Source: Diplonema japonicum (lineage: Eukaryota > Euglenozoa > Diplonemea > Diplonemida > Diplonemidae). From it: a DNA stretch of 64,000 nt. The stretch lies in the NCBI GenBank assembly GCA_964019335.1, contig OZ025739.1, positions 310,001 through 374,000 on the forward strand, in the 5' to 3' direction. A program made the position numbers and the translations under genes. The notes beneath the pieces were generated by a model. The model worked only from the letters and a program-made list of their open reading frames with translations, did no database searches and had not been told where the DNA came from. The stretch's first letter is position 1. Every line of letters starts with the position of its first letter. This document shows positions 41,112 to 54,554 of this stretch, piece after piece.

Positions 41112-42269
41112 ATGGCACCTTTGCGGAGAGACTCGCGACAAAGCAGCGTCAGACGCGGCAGGAGCCACAACAGCGCGTCGGGTGGTGGCAGCCGCCCCCC
41201 GACACCAACCCGTGTTAGCAGCCAGAATGGCTCTGATAAGCAGCTAGCACCGCCAATGGTGCCCCTCATCATGAGGTGTTTCCAAGAAGAATACCGATGT
41301 GACGGAGCAGAACGACAGATAAACGAACGGCAGCGGCAGGCAGAGCGGGACCTTATCCAAAACGAGCGCAGACTAGCACAGCTGAAAAGCAGAGAAAAAC
41401 CCTCCGTCGCCGCGTTCAATGCTTACAGTGGCAGGACCACCTCGGGGTCCATACCTTTGCCACCTGAAGCTATGACGTCTCAAACCCCACAAGCGCGCAC
41501 ACAGCAGACACCACCTATTCAGGTTATTATCGTTAACAACACACAGCAGGCACCGCAGTCGGTGTCGCAGACGTGCGAGCGTATCTCCACTGCTATGAAC
41601 GCCCTGCAGAACACGCTCGGTCCAGCACCCCCCATCAGGACACCGGCATCCTCTGAGATACCCCCTGCAAGGGGCCCCAGCACATGGTCCGCCTCAACAC
41701 GGGGTGTAGTCACCCCACCAGCTCCTGTGGAAAAGCCGACACCTTACCATAGGCTTCCCCCTCCCCCTACGCCGATGGGAGGGCAGGGCGTTCCGAGGTT
41801 TTCACCTGTTTTCATCCCCACCCGGAGAATGCAACCTTCCCCGTTGCCGGAACCGAGTTATGGAAGCACACGACCAACACCACTATCACAGACAGCACCT
41901 CGGCCCTATGTACACATCCCAGTACCATTTAGGGAAGGTTTTGTACCCCGTGACTCTTCGCCTGCATACGTGCCGCCTGTCCTTGTGTGCCCCGTGAATG
42001 GTGCTGCTGTGCCGTCCAAAAAGCCGCCTTCACTCTCCGTTCCCTCCACCTCAGTGGAACCTTACGTGTCCCCACGCCGCATGTCACCCTCGCCAACGCA
42101 AACTCGGCATTACAGCCCCCCACACTGCCCGGGTGAGCCCTGTAAGCCCCCTTCTGTCGAGCCTTTCACGTCACTGAGGACCTCACCCATGCCTCCCGAT
42201 AGATTCAGTAAACAGGTTGTCCCACTTGTGAACTCTGCAATCAGAGAGGGATGTAACCACAGATTTTAG
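41112..42269 (+). CDS. Unknown Pro/Ser-rich protein, 385 aa
   Basis: Single-exon gene for 385 residues. Not recognised. An Arg/Ser-rich start is followed by a charged helix (about 55-100, with RQINERQRQAERDLIQNERRLAQL) and then a long Pro/Ser/Thr-rich, apparently disordered C-terminus (about 115-380) with many PPxP-like motifs. No signal peptide or membrane segment. The acceptor CAG at 41090-41092 is followed first by an out-of-frame ATG at 41104, then by the ATG at 41112 used here; the upstream frame gives 48 residues overlapping the gene. An adaptor or cytoskeletal role is conceivable but unsupported. Confidence 0.72.
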   Translation: MAPLRRDSRQSSVRRGRSHNSASGGGSRPPTPTRVSSQNGSDKQLAPPMVPLIMRCFQEEYRCDGAERQINERQRQAERDLIQNERRLAQLKSREKPSVAAFNAYSGRTTSGSIPLPPEAMTSQTPQARTQQTPPIQVIIVNNTQQAPQSVSQTCERISTAMNALQNTLGPAPPIRTPASSEIPPARGPSTWSASTRGVVTPPAPVEKPTPYHRLPPPPTPMGGQGVPRFSPVFIPTRRMQPSPLPEPSYGSTRPTPLSQTAPRPYVHIPVPFREGFVPRDSSPAYVPPVLVCPVNGAAVPSKKPPSLSVPSTSVEPYVSPRRMSPSPTQTRHYSPPHCPGEPCKPPSVEPFTSLRTSPMPPDRFSKQVVPLVNSAIREGCNHRF

Positions 42270-42358
42270 AAGCCACACGGCATCTTGTATTATGATGTAT
42301 TATGTTTATCTCTTATGTTGCATTCCGGTCATCTGGCTTACAACTTCCCATTCAGGAA

Positions 42359-45300
42359 ATGAGTCTGAGCGGCGATGAGGAAGAGTATGATGTGGAAGCG
42401 GGCGAGGTGCCGAAGCCAAGCATGTTGAGGAGGGCGAAGACTGGGAAAGAGGAAGATGCTGGACCGACCAATGTGCAGCCGCAGGTGATGAGGCGGAGGA
42501 AAACCGGCGGCGGCTCCAATACCGTCGTAGTGTGGACGCTACTCGCGTTCGTGGTGATGGTGGTTCTCACGTGGTGGGGGCTCATGACGGCAGTGATGGG
42601 AAGCAACAAGATTGAACCGCACAGAGTGACACCGACTAAGAATGCAAAGCAGATAATCGAGCAAACGGAGGGACTTGAGTGGGATCGCATCTATGCAGCA
42701 CATGCCAAACAAATAGGATGGGTTCTTGAAGACAGGGGGGAACTGCTGAACATAGGGTTTCCCGATGGAACTACAAAGTGGTACCCTGCTGAAGCCGTAA
42801 CACCTGCTGTGAAGTCGGCAGAAAGGAAAAAGCGCCCAAAGAAGCACAAGAAGATAGAAGAAGACGACAGTGAGGAACACGAAAAGGTGAAGAAAGAAGG
42901 CGAGGAGGAGAAGAAGGAAGATAACGAGGACGTTCAAAAAGAGATACACGTGCTAGACAACGAAGCAGAGAAGCATCATGGAGCGAATGACGCGCAAGAG
43001 GCACTAGAGAACGCAGAGTCCCCGCCCCCTGCCCGCAAGCACCGACGCAAGAGGAAGCGTCACAACACCGATGGGAGCACAGAAGAACACCAGGAGAACG
43101 GCACCGATGACGACAACACTCACAAGCACCGAGGAAACGAAGGGAAAGAAGCGGAGGACACAGAGTCGCCATCTCCAGCGCCTCGCAGGCACCGCCGCAA
43201 GAAGAAGAAACTCGATGACAATGAAAACGGAGCGGAAGAAAATGAACAAGATGAACATAGAAAACCGGTTGAAGAAGATGACAACATCCCCCACAGGCAC
43301 CGTCGTCACAAGAAGACAGACACCGAGAACAGCGAGGAACCTTCCAAAGACTCGGACAAAGAGAAAAAAGAAGAAGAACAAGAAGACAAGCCCACTCATA
43401 AGCGTCGCAAGAGGAAGAAGCACCTCGAAGAAGCACACGAAGAGAAAGACGGTGACGAGGAAAAGAAAATCGAAGAGGAAGACACGCCCCCTCCCCACAA
43501 ACGCCGTAGGAAGAAGCACGTGGAAAATGGTGTGGAAGAACACAAAGAAACTGACGGAAGCGAGGAAACAAGTCACAAGAAACATGTGAAGAAGCATAAA
43601 AAAGGGAAAACACGTGATGCACTAAGCCTGGGCAGCAACATCCCTAAACATAAGGAGACGTGCACGTACCCTTCATTGCACCCTCATAAGGTATGCGGCT
43701 GAATGTTCCTCACGTACCTTCATTGCAGTGGGCTGAGAAGTTTGGGTGGGGGAAAAAAAAAGAGTTCCCTCCATGCGACGAAGACAGTGCGTTTTCTTCT
43801 ATCAAGTACAGAGATGCACAGTACGAGAAGAGTGCGGAAGTGGTGGTGAACTTGCTGGACGAAACAGCCCTCACCTTCAAGGTTGACGAGGGGCACGTGC
43901 TGTACAGCAACGGAGTCGACATCACTGATGCAGACGTGAAGAAAGTAACCTTCACCGCCGATGGGCAGAAGTACGTGCTCAAAGTGAACAAAGCGCCCTA
44001 CCGCATGGCTCTGGATTGGAGCATTCTTGACAAGTTGCGTACCATGCTTTCTACATATCAGGTGCACTGCACCATTCCCAGGTATTTCCAATCCCTTCCC
44101 TACCTACTGCACACAGACCTGCCACCATAACTTTCGACTGTAGCGAATCGGCTAAAGTGTTTGGGTTTCACGAGCTTCCCGACAGCTTCTTCAAAAAGAT
44201 GCAAACTACGGTATGGACATGGCCCACTGCCCGCTTACCCTTCCACAGATCGATGCCGAGCATAGGCAGAACGAGCTTAAGAACCTTTACACGACGGACA
44301 AGATGGAGCACACGACACACAACGTAGAAGACAACGCTGCCCTTGACTTGGTATGTCAAGTGCCCACAATAGCAACTTACCACAGGTTGAACCTTACCTT
44401 GTGGCTGTGTGCGGGAAGAGGCGTACTTTGCACCTGAACCTTCCGTCGCAGGGCATCAAGCCGAAAAAGGAGAACAAAAAGAAGCTCAATGTTCTGCACG
44501 TGATGTTTGACTCGTCATCCCTTGCAGCGCTCATCAGGGGGTGCCCTAAGATCACCAGCGCGCTGGAGGATCTCAACAACAAGGCCGACTCGCCCAGCAA
44601 GGTGTTCACGTTCAAGCATTTGCACGCCGTGTCGTGCTGCAGTCCTGGGAACCAGATCCCAATGTACAGCGGTAGAATGAACGGTGAAGGGTCACCTTTC
44701 GTGAAGGCGGAGCCCAGGCAAGAGTCGACGAACTGGCTGTGGAATGTTGCAGGGAAGCTGGGCTACAACACTTTCTTTAGTTTGGACAATTGCCCCGACA
44801 AGAGCGCAAGGGACTTTCAAGCATGGCCCAGTGTAGACCACAGGATTGTAGCTCCCATGTGCATGGCAGGGGTGCTGCTGAGCCACAAAGAAAAACCCTG
44901 CCTGACGAGCAGGCCCATTGACGACTATGTGTTTGAAGGGGCTGACCAGTTCTGGAAGATGTACCCCGACTCACCGAAGTACGCTGCTATGCAGCTCATC
45001 ACGCCACACGAGGAGACGGAGAAGCTCCTCATTGAGCTCGACAACCCGATGTCCTCTTTGCTTCACAAGCTCGAGAAAGACGGCACCCTCAACAACACCG
45101 CTGTGGTGTTCTTCTCGGACCACGGGATTAATTTCGGGAGGTACGCCTCCACACACGACGGTGAGATCGAGAAAATGTTCCCCTTTATGCACGTGGTGCT
45201 GCCTAGGTGGGTGGACCAGAGTGCCATCAGCTTCGACGCGCTGAGGGCAAACCAAGATGCGCTCGTGACACCTTACGACATGCACCAGCTGGTGCGAGAG

Positions 45301-45888
45301 CTCCTCTACTACCCCGACAAGGCGCCCCCGTACTCTATCGACGAGGAAGACCCGTCGCTGCCAAAGCCTGAGCAGTCGCACATCGTGGCCTCTATGAAGA
45401 CACTAAAGGAGTACGAGAAGGTGGCACAGCATGTGGTTCCACACAGCAGAGACTGTGTGGCTGCCAACATCCCTCCTGAGTTTTGCACGTGCATCGCGTG
45501 GGAGGAGGTGAGTGACAAAGAGAAATTTGACGTTCAGGTGAACGCTGTGGTGAAGCACCACAAGGAAGTGCTTGAAGGACTGGATCAGTGCGAGCAGGTG
45601 GAACTCGATACCGTAACAGGAATCGAACTGCAAGTGTGGCCCGTTGAATACCATCCTAAAGAACATCCAAAAGCAAAGAAGATATGGATGGCCCCTAACA
45701 GAGACATGCTGAGGATTCATTACACGCTGAAAGGCACCTCAGCACAGTTCGAGGCCATTGTCAGTCTCGTGAAGGACGCCTACCCTACCTTCGACATCGC
45801 AATTGCGACACGTCTCGACGCGATGACCAAAAAATGCGGTGTCACCGAGAAGAAATCGGAGATCCTTTGTGTCTGCAAAGAAGATTAA
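42359..45888 (+). CDS. DUF229 sulfatase-like ectoenzyme, five exons
   Basis: Exons 42359-43690, 43729-44081, 44117-44210, 44249-44350 and 44386-45888 give 1127 residues. Seen: acidic cytosolic N-terminus, one transmembrane helix (about 58-78, VVVWTLLAFVVMVVLTWWGL), a very long linker (about 154-420) made of Glu/Asp/Lys-rich spacers around repeated basic His/Arg/Lys clusters (KHRRKRKRHN, RHRRKKKK, HKRRRKKH and others), then a DUF229 domain of the alkaline phosphatase/sulfatase superfamily. The first metal-site motif is HVMFDSSS (Asp near 669) and the second FFSDHG (Asp near 872). No formylglycine Cys motif is seen, so a phosphoesterase or phosphotransferase is as likely as a sulfatase. All four introns are 35-38 nt; each junction restores a readable domain. 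Type II topology with the enzyme outside or in the lumen is inferred. Confidence 0.85.
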
Positions 45889-47467
<1,579 letters not shown>

Positions 47468-47556
47468 CAGTCCTCGAGGCCTTCCTGCGTGATAGAAATA
47501 TCAAAGGAGTGAGACAAATATGGGGGGAAAAAGTGTATCTGTCATTAATTTTTTTT

Positions 47557-47593
<37 letters not shown>

Positions 47594-48110
47594 GTTTTAT
47601 AACTAGAAGGGCCGATGACGTCCCTCTAGTGAGAGAGAAGGAGGAAGAAAAAAAGGGGGGGTATTTTAAAAAAAAAAAAGGAAGAAGAAAAGTAACATGG
47701 TATTGACTATTGTTTTCATCCCCTCCTCCCCCACCCCCTAAGTTAACCTCTTTTTTTTTTTTCCTATCCCTTTTTTCTTCACATGTTTTTCTTTCTTTCT
47801 TTTCCCTCTAATTGTTTCTTTTTTTTTTTTTACCATTAATTTTCTTATTCATTTTCTTATTCATCTCGTAGCCCCTTTTACCAATTGATTATTTTCCTGC
47901 ATAAAACCATCACACAGGAAACTGTTGCCGGTGAGGGGCAAGGGGGTCCTGGGGGGGTTGGGGGGTGGAGTAGAAAAGGGCTCGCTGTAAATCTTGAGAT
48001 ATTCATTTCTCTTCTTTTACTCACCGTTTCAACCCCCCTCTTTTTTTTTTGTTTCACCTCTTTTTTTTAAAAAAAAAACTCTGGTGTTCGGGGTATTCCT
48101 CCCGGGCACA
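47468..48110. other. Spacer with hairpin
   Basis: T-rich spacer. ACTAGAAGGG (47602-47611) can pair with TCCCTCTAGT (47621-47630) to give a nine-pair stem with one bulged A. No gene seen. Confidence 0.5.
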
Positions 48111-51100
48111 ATGATGATCGCACCGTTGTCTTACAGTGTGCAGGTGTTGCTTGTGTTACTGACGTTGATTGGGCCAAGATGCCAAGGACAAGGGGGAAAG
48201 AAAGACGAAGTAGTTAGTTTCACACCAAGCAAACTGGTGTTTCCGGCAACTGAAGTGTGCAAAGCAAAGAAGGAGATTGTACGGCTAACGGGTGAACAAG
48301 GGAAGTCTGTTGAGATCCAGGACATTATGTCCAGTTCGCCTTTCCATGTTGAATTCACGTATGGCTCTTCATCTTTCGCGGTGTCCTTCTGCCCTAAGGA
48401 GCCCTCTGATGCCGCATCCACCATTACCATCGAGACCGCGGACGGGTGGCATACCTACAGTGTCGAAGGTCTTGGTATCCCGTCTGCCTACCGCGTGCAG
48501 CCCATCATCAACAACATCATCCCAACGGGCGCCACTCTCAAGAAGACTCTCACCCTGTACAACCCCATCCAGGGACGCGATATCAACATCATCAACTGCA
48601 CCACTGACAGTCTCTTCGTTGTTCTCAACCACTCCGCTTCGCACCAATGGGTCTTGTCGCCTTATCAGCAGAAGCCCATCGTCTCTGTATCCATCCTGCC
48701 CATCTTCCCCGGCCTGCTAGAAGGTGTTGTCTCCATTGCTATGGAAGTGGGTGACGATGTCGAGATCTTGCAGGTCCCTGTCGAGTACACGTCAGCAGAG
48801 CCTGGTGTGTTCCCCACAAAGACAAGCATCTCCTTCGGCACTGTGACGACGGTGGGAGTAGGCATCGAGAGGAAGGTGTCCTTGCTGAACACCGGACAGC
48901 ACGCTACCATTGAGCACATAGAAGTCGTTCCCGACGAGGAGGGCGGGCCTCTTGTGGAGCTGGAGGTGCTAAACAAGGTTCTTGTGCCACACAAGACAAC
49001 GGATGTGGGGATACTGCTGTTCAAATCTTCGAAGGAAGGTGAGTTTCGGGGCAAGGTGTGGATCACATTTGCCTCTGAGGAGGCACAAGACGTCGAGGTG
49101 CGGTACTCCGGGAAGGTGGTGCCGGGACACTTGTCGTACAACGCAAACGCGACGCTGTTCTTATCCACAGGTGCTGATGCACAACCTGTGAAGCCGTTGT
49201 ACATCACAAATAACTTTGGTGTCCCTGTCCTTATCAAGGAGGCTTTGGTCACCTCGGGGTACTTCCAGGTTATGTCCAAGGTAGGCAGGTTGGTGGTCCA
49301 ACCCCAGCAGACCGTCAAGGTTCTGTCCCTAAAGTACATCTCCAAGCAGCCCTTGTTCGTGTGTGGCAACCTCACGCTGTTCACAAACGTGACCTCCTTG
49401 GTGGTCCCTTTACAGTCCTACCATGGAAAAGTCTCCATCACTACCAGTCCTATCACACAACAAGACATCCAAGTCAGTGCACTCAAGGCATTCAGTCCGC
49501 CCACTATCAATCTGGGCCTCGTTTCTATCCCCGACAAGAAGGCCCTTTCACTCCACATATCAAATCCCAACCCCATACCCCTCACCCTCAAGTCCATCAA
49601 GGAGGACAAGGGTCTTAAGCTGAAATCACCAAAACCGACTGGCCAGCACGTGCTGCAGCCTAAGGAGACGAAGGTCGTAAATGCGAGCCTAGAAATAGAT
49701 ACTGTCGGTGCGGGAAGTGCTCTGCTGAACGTCAAGACACAGTACCAAGACATCCAAGTAGACGTGATCTACAAGGCTATGGAGGGCAGTGCCACTTTTG
49801 TGCTGCACAACACGGAAGATCCCATCACAGAAGATACGCCACTCAATATTGAGAACGTGCTGATGGCATCGCGATCGGAGGCACCCGTCTTCATCAACTC
49901 GACACATGACCAGCCGCTGCTTATAGAGAACGTGACCTCCAACGACAAGCGGGTGCAGATGTGGCTCTCCTCTTCTCACGTTGTGGTCCCGGCTGCGGTG
50001 ACTGAAGTAGGCCGCATTGTGGTGGTCCCCGACGCAGGGAACGGCTCGATAGCCAACAGGAGAAAAAGCCACTTGAGGCGGAAGACCCTGTGCACTGACG
50101 ACCTGGAGCAATACAAAGCCGTGCAGGCAGCGAATAGCGAGGCAGGCATGCAGCTCGATGCAGTTGTTTCCCTTGTAGTCACAGACGAGTCGCAGCAGTA
50201 CAAGAAGTCACTACCGCTGTACATTACAACGCACCCTCGTCGTGCCCAGATCCTCTCTTCTCCCACACTCAATTTCGGCAAATGGCCTGTTGGCAAGACA
50301 GCAGAGCAGTCCATAGTTATCACCAACCCCGGCACCTCCGACCTCCACATACAGCTCATGCGTTGGAGCGAAGTCCCCACGCCGCTAGTACACGCATTAA
50401 GCGGAACGCTCAACGTCACAACCGACGTAAGCAACGACGGTGACTTCACCATTCATCCCAACAGTGTCAGGCGTGTGACCATCGCTCCGGGAGAGCAGGT
50501 GACACTGGGCCCCATCGCCTTCAAAGCTTCTAAGATGGAGCAGGTCAGCTCCGTTTTGTTCGTGCGCAACAGCATCTCGGGTGTTGAAAGCCTTGTCCTG
50601 TCGGGAAGCGGTGGGAGGGGCCTGCTCATGCTGGATGGTGTGAAGGACGATGTTCCTAATGTACTGCAGCTCCGGACCACCAAAACAAACTTTGCTAAGT
50701 TTGATGTGCGGCCTATATTCGGCGAGGGTGCTGTACGGGGTGCGTTCGTTCCATGGACCTGCATCTTCTCGCTGATGCTGCACGGCATGCAGTGGCTAAA
50801 CACGACATACATGGTGCCTGAGCACTTCACACACTCGCGGCCCAACGCCATCAGCAAGTACTTCTCCGACCCTATCAAGTTCAAGAAGACATTTGAGTTC
50901 ACAAACCATGGGAATTACCATGTCAACATAACGAAGGCGAGGTTACTAGGGTCCAACGGGCTGCGCTCTTGCAACGTGAATGGGCTGAGCATTACAGGCT
51001 GCGAGTCGTTCACCTCGTTCGTGCCCCCTGGTGGACAGCTGTCCCTGACCATGACCTACACACCCGATTTCACAACTGACACAGTGACTGCGGTATTGTG

Positions 51101-53344
51101 GTTGGAGTCCTCTTACCAGAACGACATAGAGTTCCCAGTGCAGGGTTTCGTGCCGCGTGAGCAGGTCCTCTTGCATCACGACAACATCCCTCATACGGTG
51201 AATGAGACGCTGCTACGCGCGCTGACCCTTCTGTGCTGCATTGCGGTGGGAGCGTACCTGTCATATACAACGTCTAATGAGCTGTACTTTGGCAACGAGA
51301 AAGAGGAGCGCGTGCCTCCCGTGGTGGAAGCAGCCGGGGATACGCGGGGAGTTACACCAGGGGTCACACCTAGCCCTATTACGATACCCCCAACACCTAC
51401 ACCTACACCGCCTGCCACAGCGACTCCAACGCCCACGTCTTCTGTTCCTACACCTCCCGCCTCTACACCTCCGCGTCCGGTACTTCCGTCTTCTTTCAAC
51501 GGTATGGCAGGGATCACGATCCCCTCTGCGGAGACCGACGGCACTACCCCCACGTCCTCCGAGCAAGCCTCACCCGTCAACGACGACAGGCACGGCGGGT
51601 CCTTCAACAGCAAGGGCGACAGAAGTTCCACTACCTCTTCCACCGTTGAGAAGCCAGAGAAAGAGAGAAAGAAGCTGCGCAAAGAACGCAACAAAGCTAG
51701 CGAGGAGGCGACGCGGAAGCGGATCCATGAGAAGCTGCGAGTCGAACAAGAGGAACGGGAACGGGAACAGGCTCAGAGACAGAAGATTAAAATGGAAGAA
51801 GAAAAGAAGAAGAAGAAAAAAGAAGACGAAGAGCGCAAGAGGCAACAAAGGGCGCTTGCCGAAAAGCAAGAAGAACTGGAAAAGGAGCGTGAGCGAGAAA
51901 AGGAGAAGGAAAAGGAGCGTGAAAAGGAAAGAGAGAGGGAAAAAGAAAAGGAGAAAGAGAAGGAGAGAGAAAAGGAGAAAGAAAGAGAACGCAAGGAAAG
52001 GGAAAAGCTCAAACAAGAAAAACTCGAACGAGAGCGAAGGGAGAAGGAGAGGTTGGAAAAGGAAAGGGAGAGAAAGCTTAAAGAGAGGCACGAAAGAGAA
52101 GAAAAGGAGAAAAAACTACGCAAAGAGTGGGAAGCGAGGGAGAGGGAGAAGGAAAAGGGAAAAGAACGAGAGAGGAGGAAGCAACAAGAACTTGAGAAGG
52201 AAAGGGAGCTCGAGTGCCTGGAAAGGGAAAGGAGGGAACGTGAGTGGGAAAGGGAAAGGGAGAGGATGGAGTGGAAGAACCAGCACAAGCCGATGCATCA
52301 CCAAGGCTACCACCAGGGCAAGGGCATGCACCATTCGCACGGACACCACGGGCAGAGGGGCGCACCGCCTCCGCCCCCACTCACTGCGGCTCCTCCTCAG
52401 GAACAGGCACCCACGTACAAGTACCAGCAGCCCCCGACAACCACAGGGAGGCAGTTCCACCACACGCAGAACAATCATGTGAACCACAATCAGATGCATC
52501 ACCAGCAGCAACACCACCAGCATCAGCATCAGCAAAATCAGCACCAGCACCACTCCCACCACTCGAATCACCCCAACCACATCCAGCAGCAGCAGCAACA
52601 GCAACAGCACCACCATCATCACCAACAGCAGCAGCACCATCAACACCAGAACCCTGCAAACCACGGGCACAGCACAGGGCACGCTCAGTGGGGCCAGCCG
52701 TCCTTCTGGGAAGACAGCCATGCACACGTTCAGAACAACGGGCAGCGTGAGTACATGCAGAACCACTCGCAGCAGACAGGAGCGCAACAACAGCAACAAC
52801 AGCAGCAGCAGCAGCAGCAGCAGCAACAATCTGCGCCCCCGCCGCCGCCGTTGGTAAGATGCGGCTTTTCTTTGTTCGACTCCGGGACGCCTGACTTCCT
52901 TCAGGAGTTGGTATGACTCTTTATCATATTTGCTTCCTACACTAAACACAGCGCACTGCAGCCAGTGAGAAGGACAAGCACGCGACATGGCTTCCGAGTG
53001 CTGACGAGAGGGACATGTGGCAAGGGACAAGCGACGGGTGGTCGGGGAACCAGCTGCTGGACCTGAAGAGGGGGAGTCAGACTTGCGACACTGACGACGA
53101 GGCAGGGTCGTCGCTCTTTACAGCTGCCTTCCTCACACAGACCAGGCAGTCGAAGGAGTCACATGATGAACTCACTTTCTACGAGTTATTCAAGGTGTGC
53201 CCGTGACGCTCCAAAAGCCATTCAACACTACAGGACCAAGCCAACGCAAAGACCTCGCCCCTCATGGACCTTGTTGATGACGATGATGCCGCCCTCCCCC
53301 TCAACCTGGACAAGGTGCTCAGTGACATTGCTTGTGATGACTAG
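48111..53344 (+). CDS. TMEM131: TMEM131-like protein, three exons
   Basis: Exons 48111-52910, 52952-53194 and 53234-53344 give 1717 residues. Seen: signal peptide (about 1-27), a lumenal PapD-like/ASH repeat domain beginning VSFTPSKLVFPATEV, with YSVEGLGIPSAYRVQPIINNIIP, which is the conserved N-terminal block of TMEM131, several more immunoglobulin-like beta units, one transmembrane helix near 1033-1055 (LLRALTLLCCIAVGAYLSY), then a cytosolic tail. The tail has a Pro/Thr-rich part, a 200-residue Lys/Glu/Arg coil (about 1180-1387), and a His/Gln-rich region with a 14-Gln tract (about 1560-1575) and a Pro run. In animals TMEM131 recruits TRAPP to load collagen into ER-to-Golgi carriers; here the client is unknown. 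Introns at 52911-52951 and 53195-53233 remove in-frame stops, giving an acidic C-terminus. Confidence 0.88.
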
Positions 53345-53812
53345 GCTGGAGGACCTTTGATTGCTTTTTTTTTTTCTCCCGCTTTTTCTTTTCAGTTCTC
53401 AGTTCTTTTCTCTTTTTTTTTTTTTTTTGAGGGAAATGGAACGAAGAAAAAGAAACCAAGAACGGAAAAAAACAACAAAAAATAATACCCCATAGTACAA
53501 AAAGAGAGTGTTTTTAAACTCTTCCTTTTTTTGTCCAGCGGTAACAAAAAAAAAAAAGAAAAAAAGAAAAAGCATAAAACGAAAGAATCCCTGTCCTAGT
53601 TCTCATATCCCTTCTTTATTTTTTTGTTGCTTGTAAGGGCTGGTTCCGTTGATGTGCCAACCTCAGGTTTAATAACCTCCTGCGCCCCATATTTTTGTTT
53701 ACCCCCTTTTTTCTTTTTGGTTTAACTGTTTTTAAGGGAGGAAAAAAAAAGGTGCGAGAGAAAATAATGAAGAAAAAACCCGCGTTTTTGTGTTTTGTGG
53801 TTAACTTTAATG

Positions 53813-53858
<46 letters not shown>

Positions 53859-53937
53859 GTTTCCTTACTTGTCTCCAACTTGCGGCATGCCGGAGGTTGC
53901 AGCATGAAACGAAGAAGAAATAGAATTTTTCTTTGAT

Positions 53938-53974
<37 letters not shown>

Positions 53975-53975
53975 G
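53345..53975. other. Spacer with 41-A run
   Basis: A and T runs including 41 A at 53815-53855 and a T run of about 31 at 53940-53970 directly before the retroelement fragment. No gene seen. Confidence 0.55.
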
Positions 53976-54554
53976 GTGCAGAAGTACCTGCTGGAGGTAG
54001 TCACGCGGAGGGATGCAGCGGTGGATGCGAACCGCGCACTGCAGACACAAGCTTACCCGTGGCGGGCGGTCGTGACGGGGAGGGCGCACCCGACGCCGAC
54101 GGTGTCTGAACTACGAAGGCTGGGAGCGTCAGGAACAGTGATGGACAAGCTGCTGAGGCCGGTGCTGAGATGGTTGGGAGGCCTGCTGTGGGATGACGCG
54201 CCTGGTCGGCACACGGCGGTGACGACGTTAGAGCTGGCCCTCGACTTCGAGAGGGAGATGGAGCTGCCGCTGGACGACGGCGGGGAAGTGGGCAAGGTGG
54301 AGGACCTGGGCGTCAAGGCAAGGAGGCTACGGTATGTGCTGAGACGAGTCCAGGACCTGTACCACGCTGATGGCAGAGGGGTAGCGTTCCCAGCGGCGCG
54401 AGTGGAGCGCGTCAACTCCCTACGCTGTATCGGAGGACCGACCACACACGGGTATGACAGGAGGCCAGTACTCCCGGAACGAACCATGAGTAGCATCGAA
54501 GGCTTGCGGGACAGGTACCTGCGCAGACACCGACAAGGCTGCCCCGCAGTATGA
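53976..54554 (+). pseudogene. Non-LTR retrotransposon 3' fragment, copy 2
   Basis: One open frame of 192 codons, preceded by a T run and CAG. It shares the RWL..L.W block, LELALDF and the RVNSLR ... RRPVL block with the broken fragment at 8690-9600. It differs strongly from it, so the two are old or belong to separate subfamilies. No zinc knuckle or RT core precedes it. The frame is open with GC-rich, coding-like composition, so this copy may be younger or domesticated, but it begins inside the homologous region. The reading that it is the end of an RT ORF is inferred from copy 1. Confidence 0.5.

Noticed and set aside
42771..43622. 283-codon reverse ORF over the DUF229 linker
   Set aside because: It mirrors the Lys/Glu repeat and would be the only reverse-strand gene; no motif supports it.
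51570..53030. Reverse-strand and alternate-frame ORFs across the Lys/Glu and His/Gln tail of TMEM131
   Set aside because: They are low-complexity shadows (Leu/Phe/Ser, Arg/Lys) of the repetitive coding strand.
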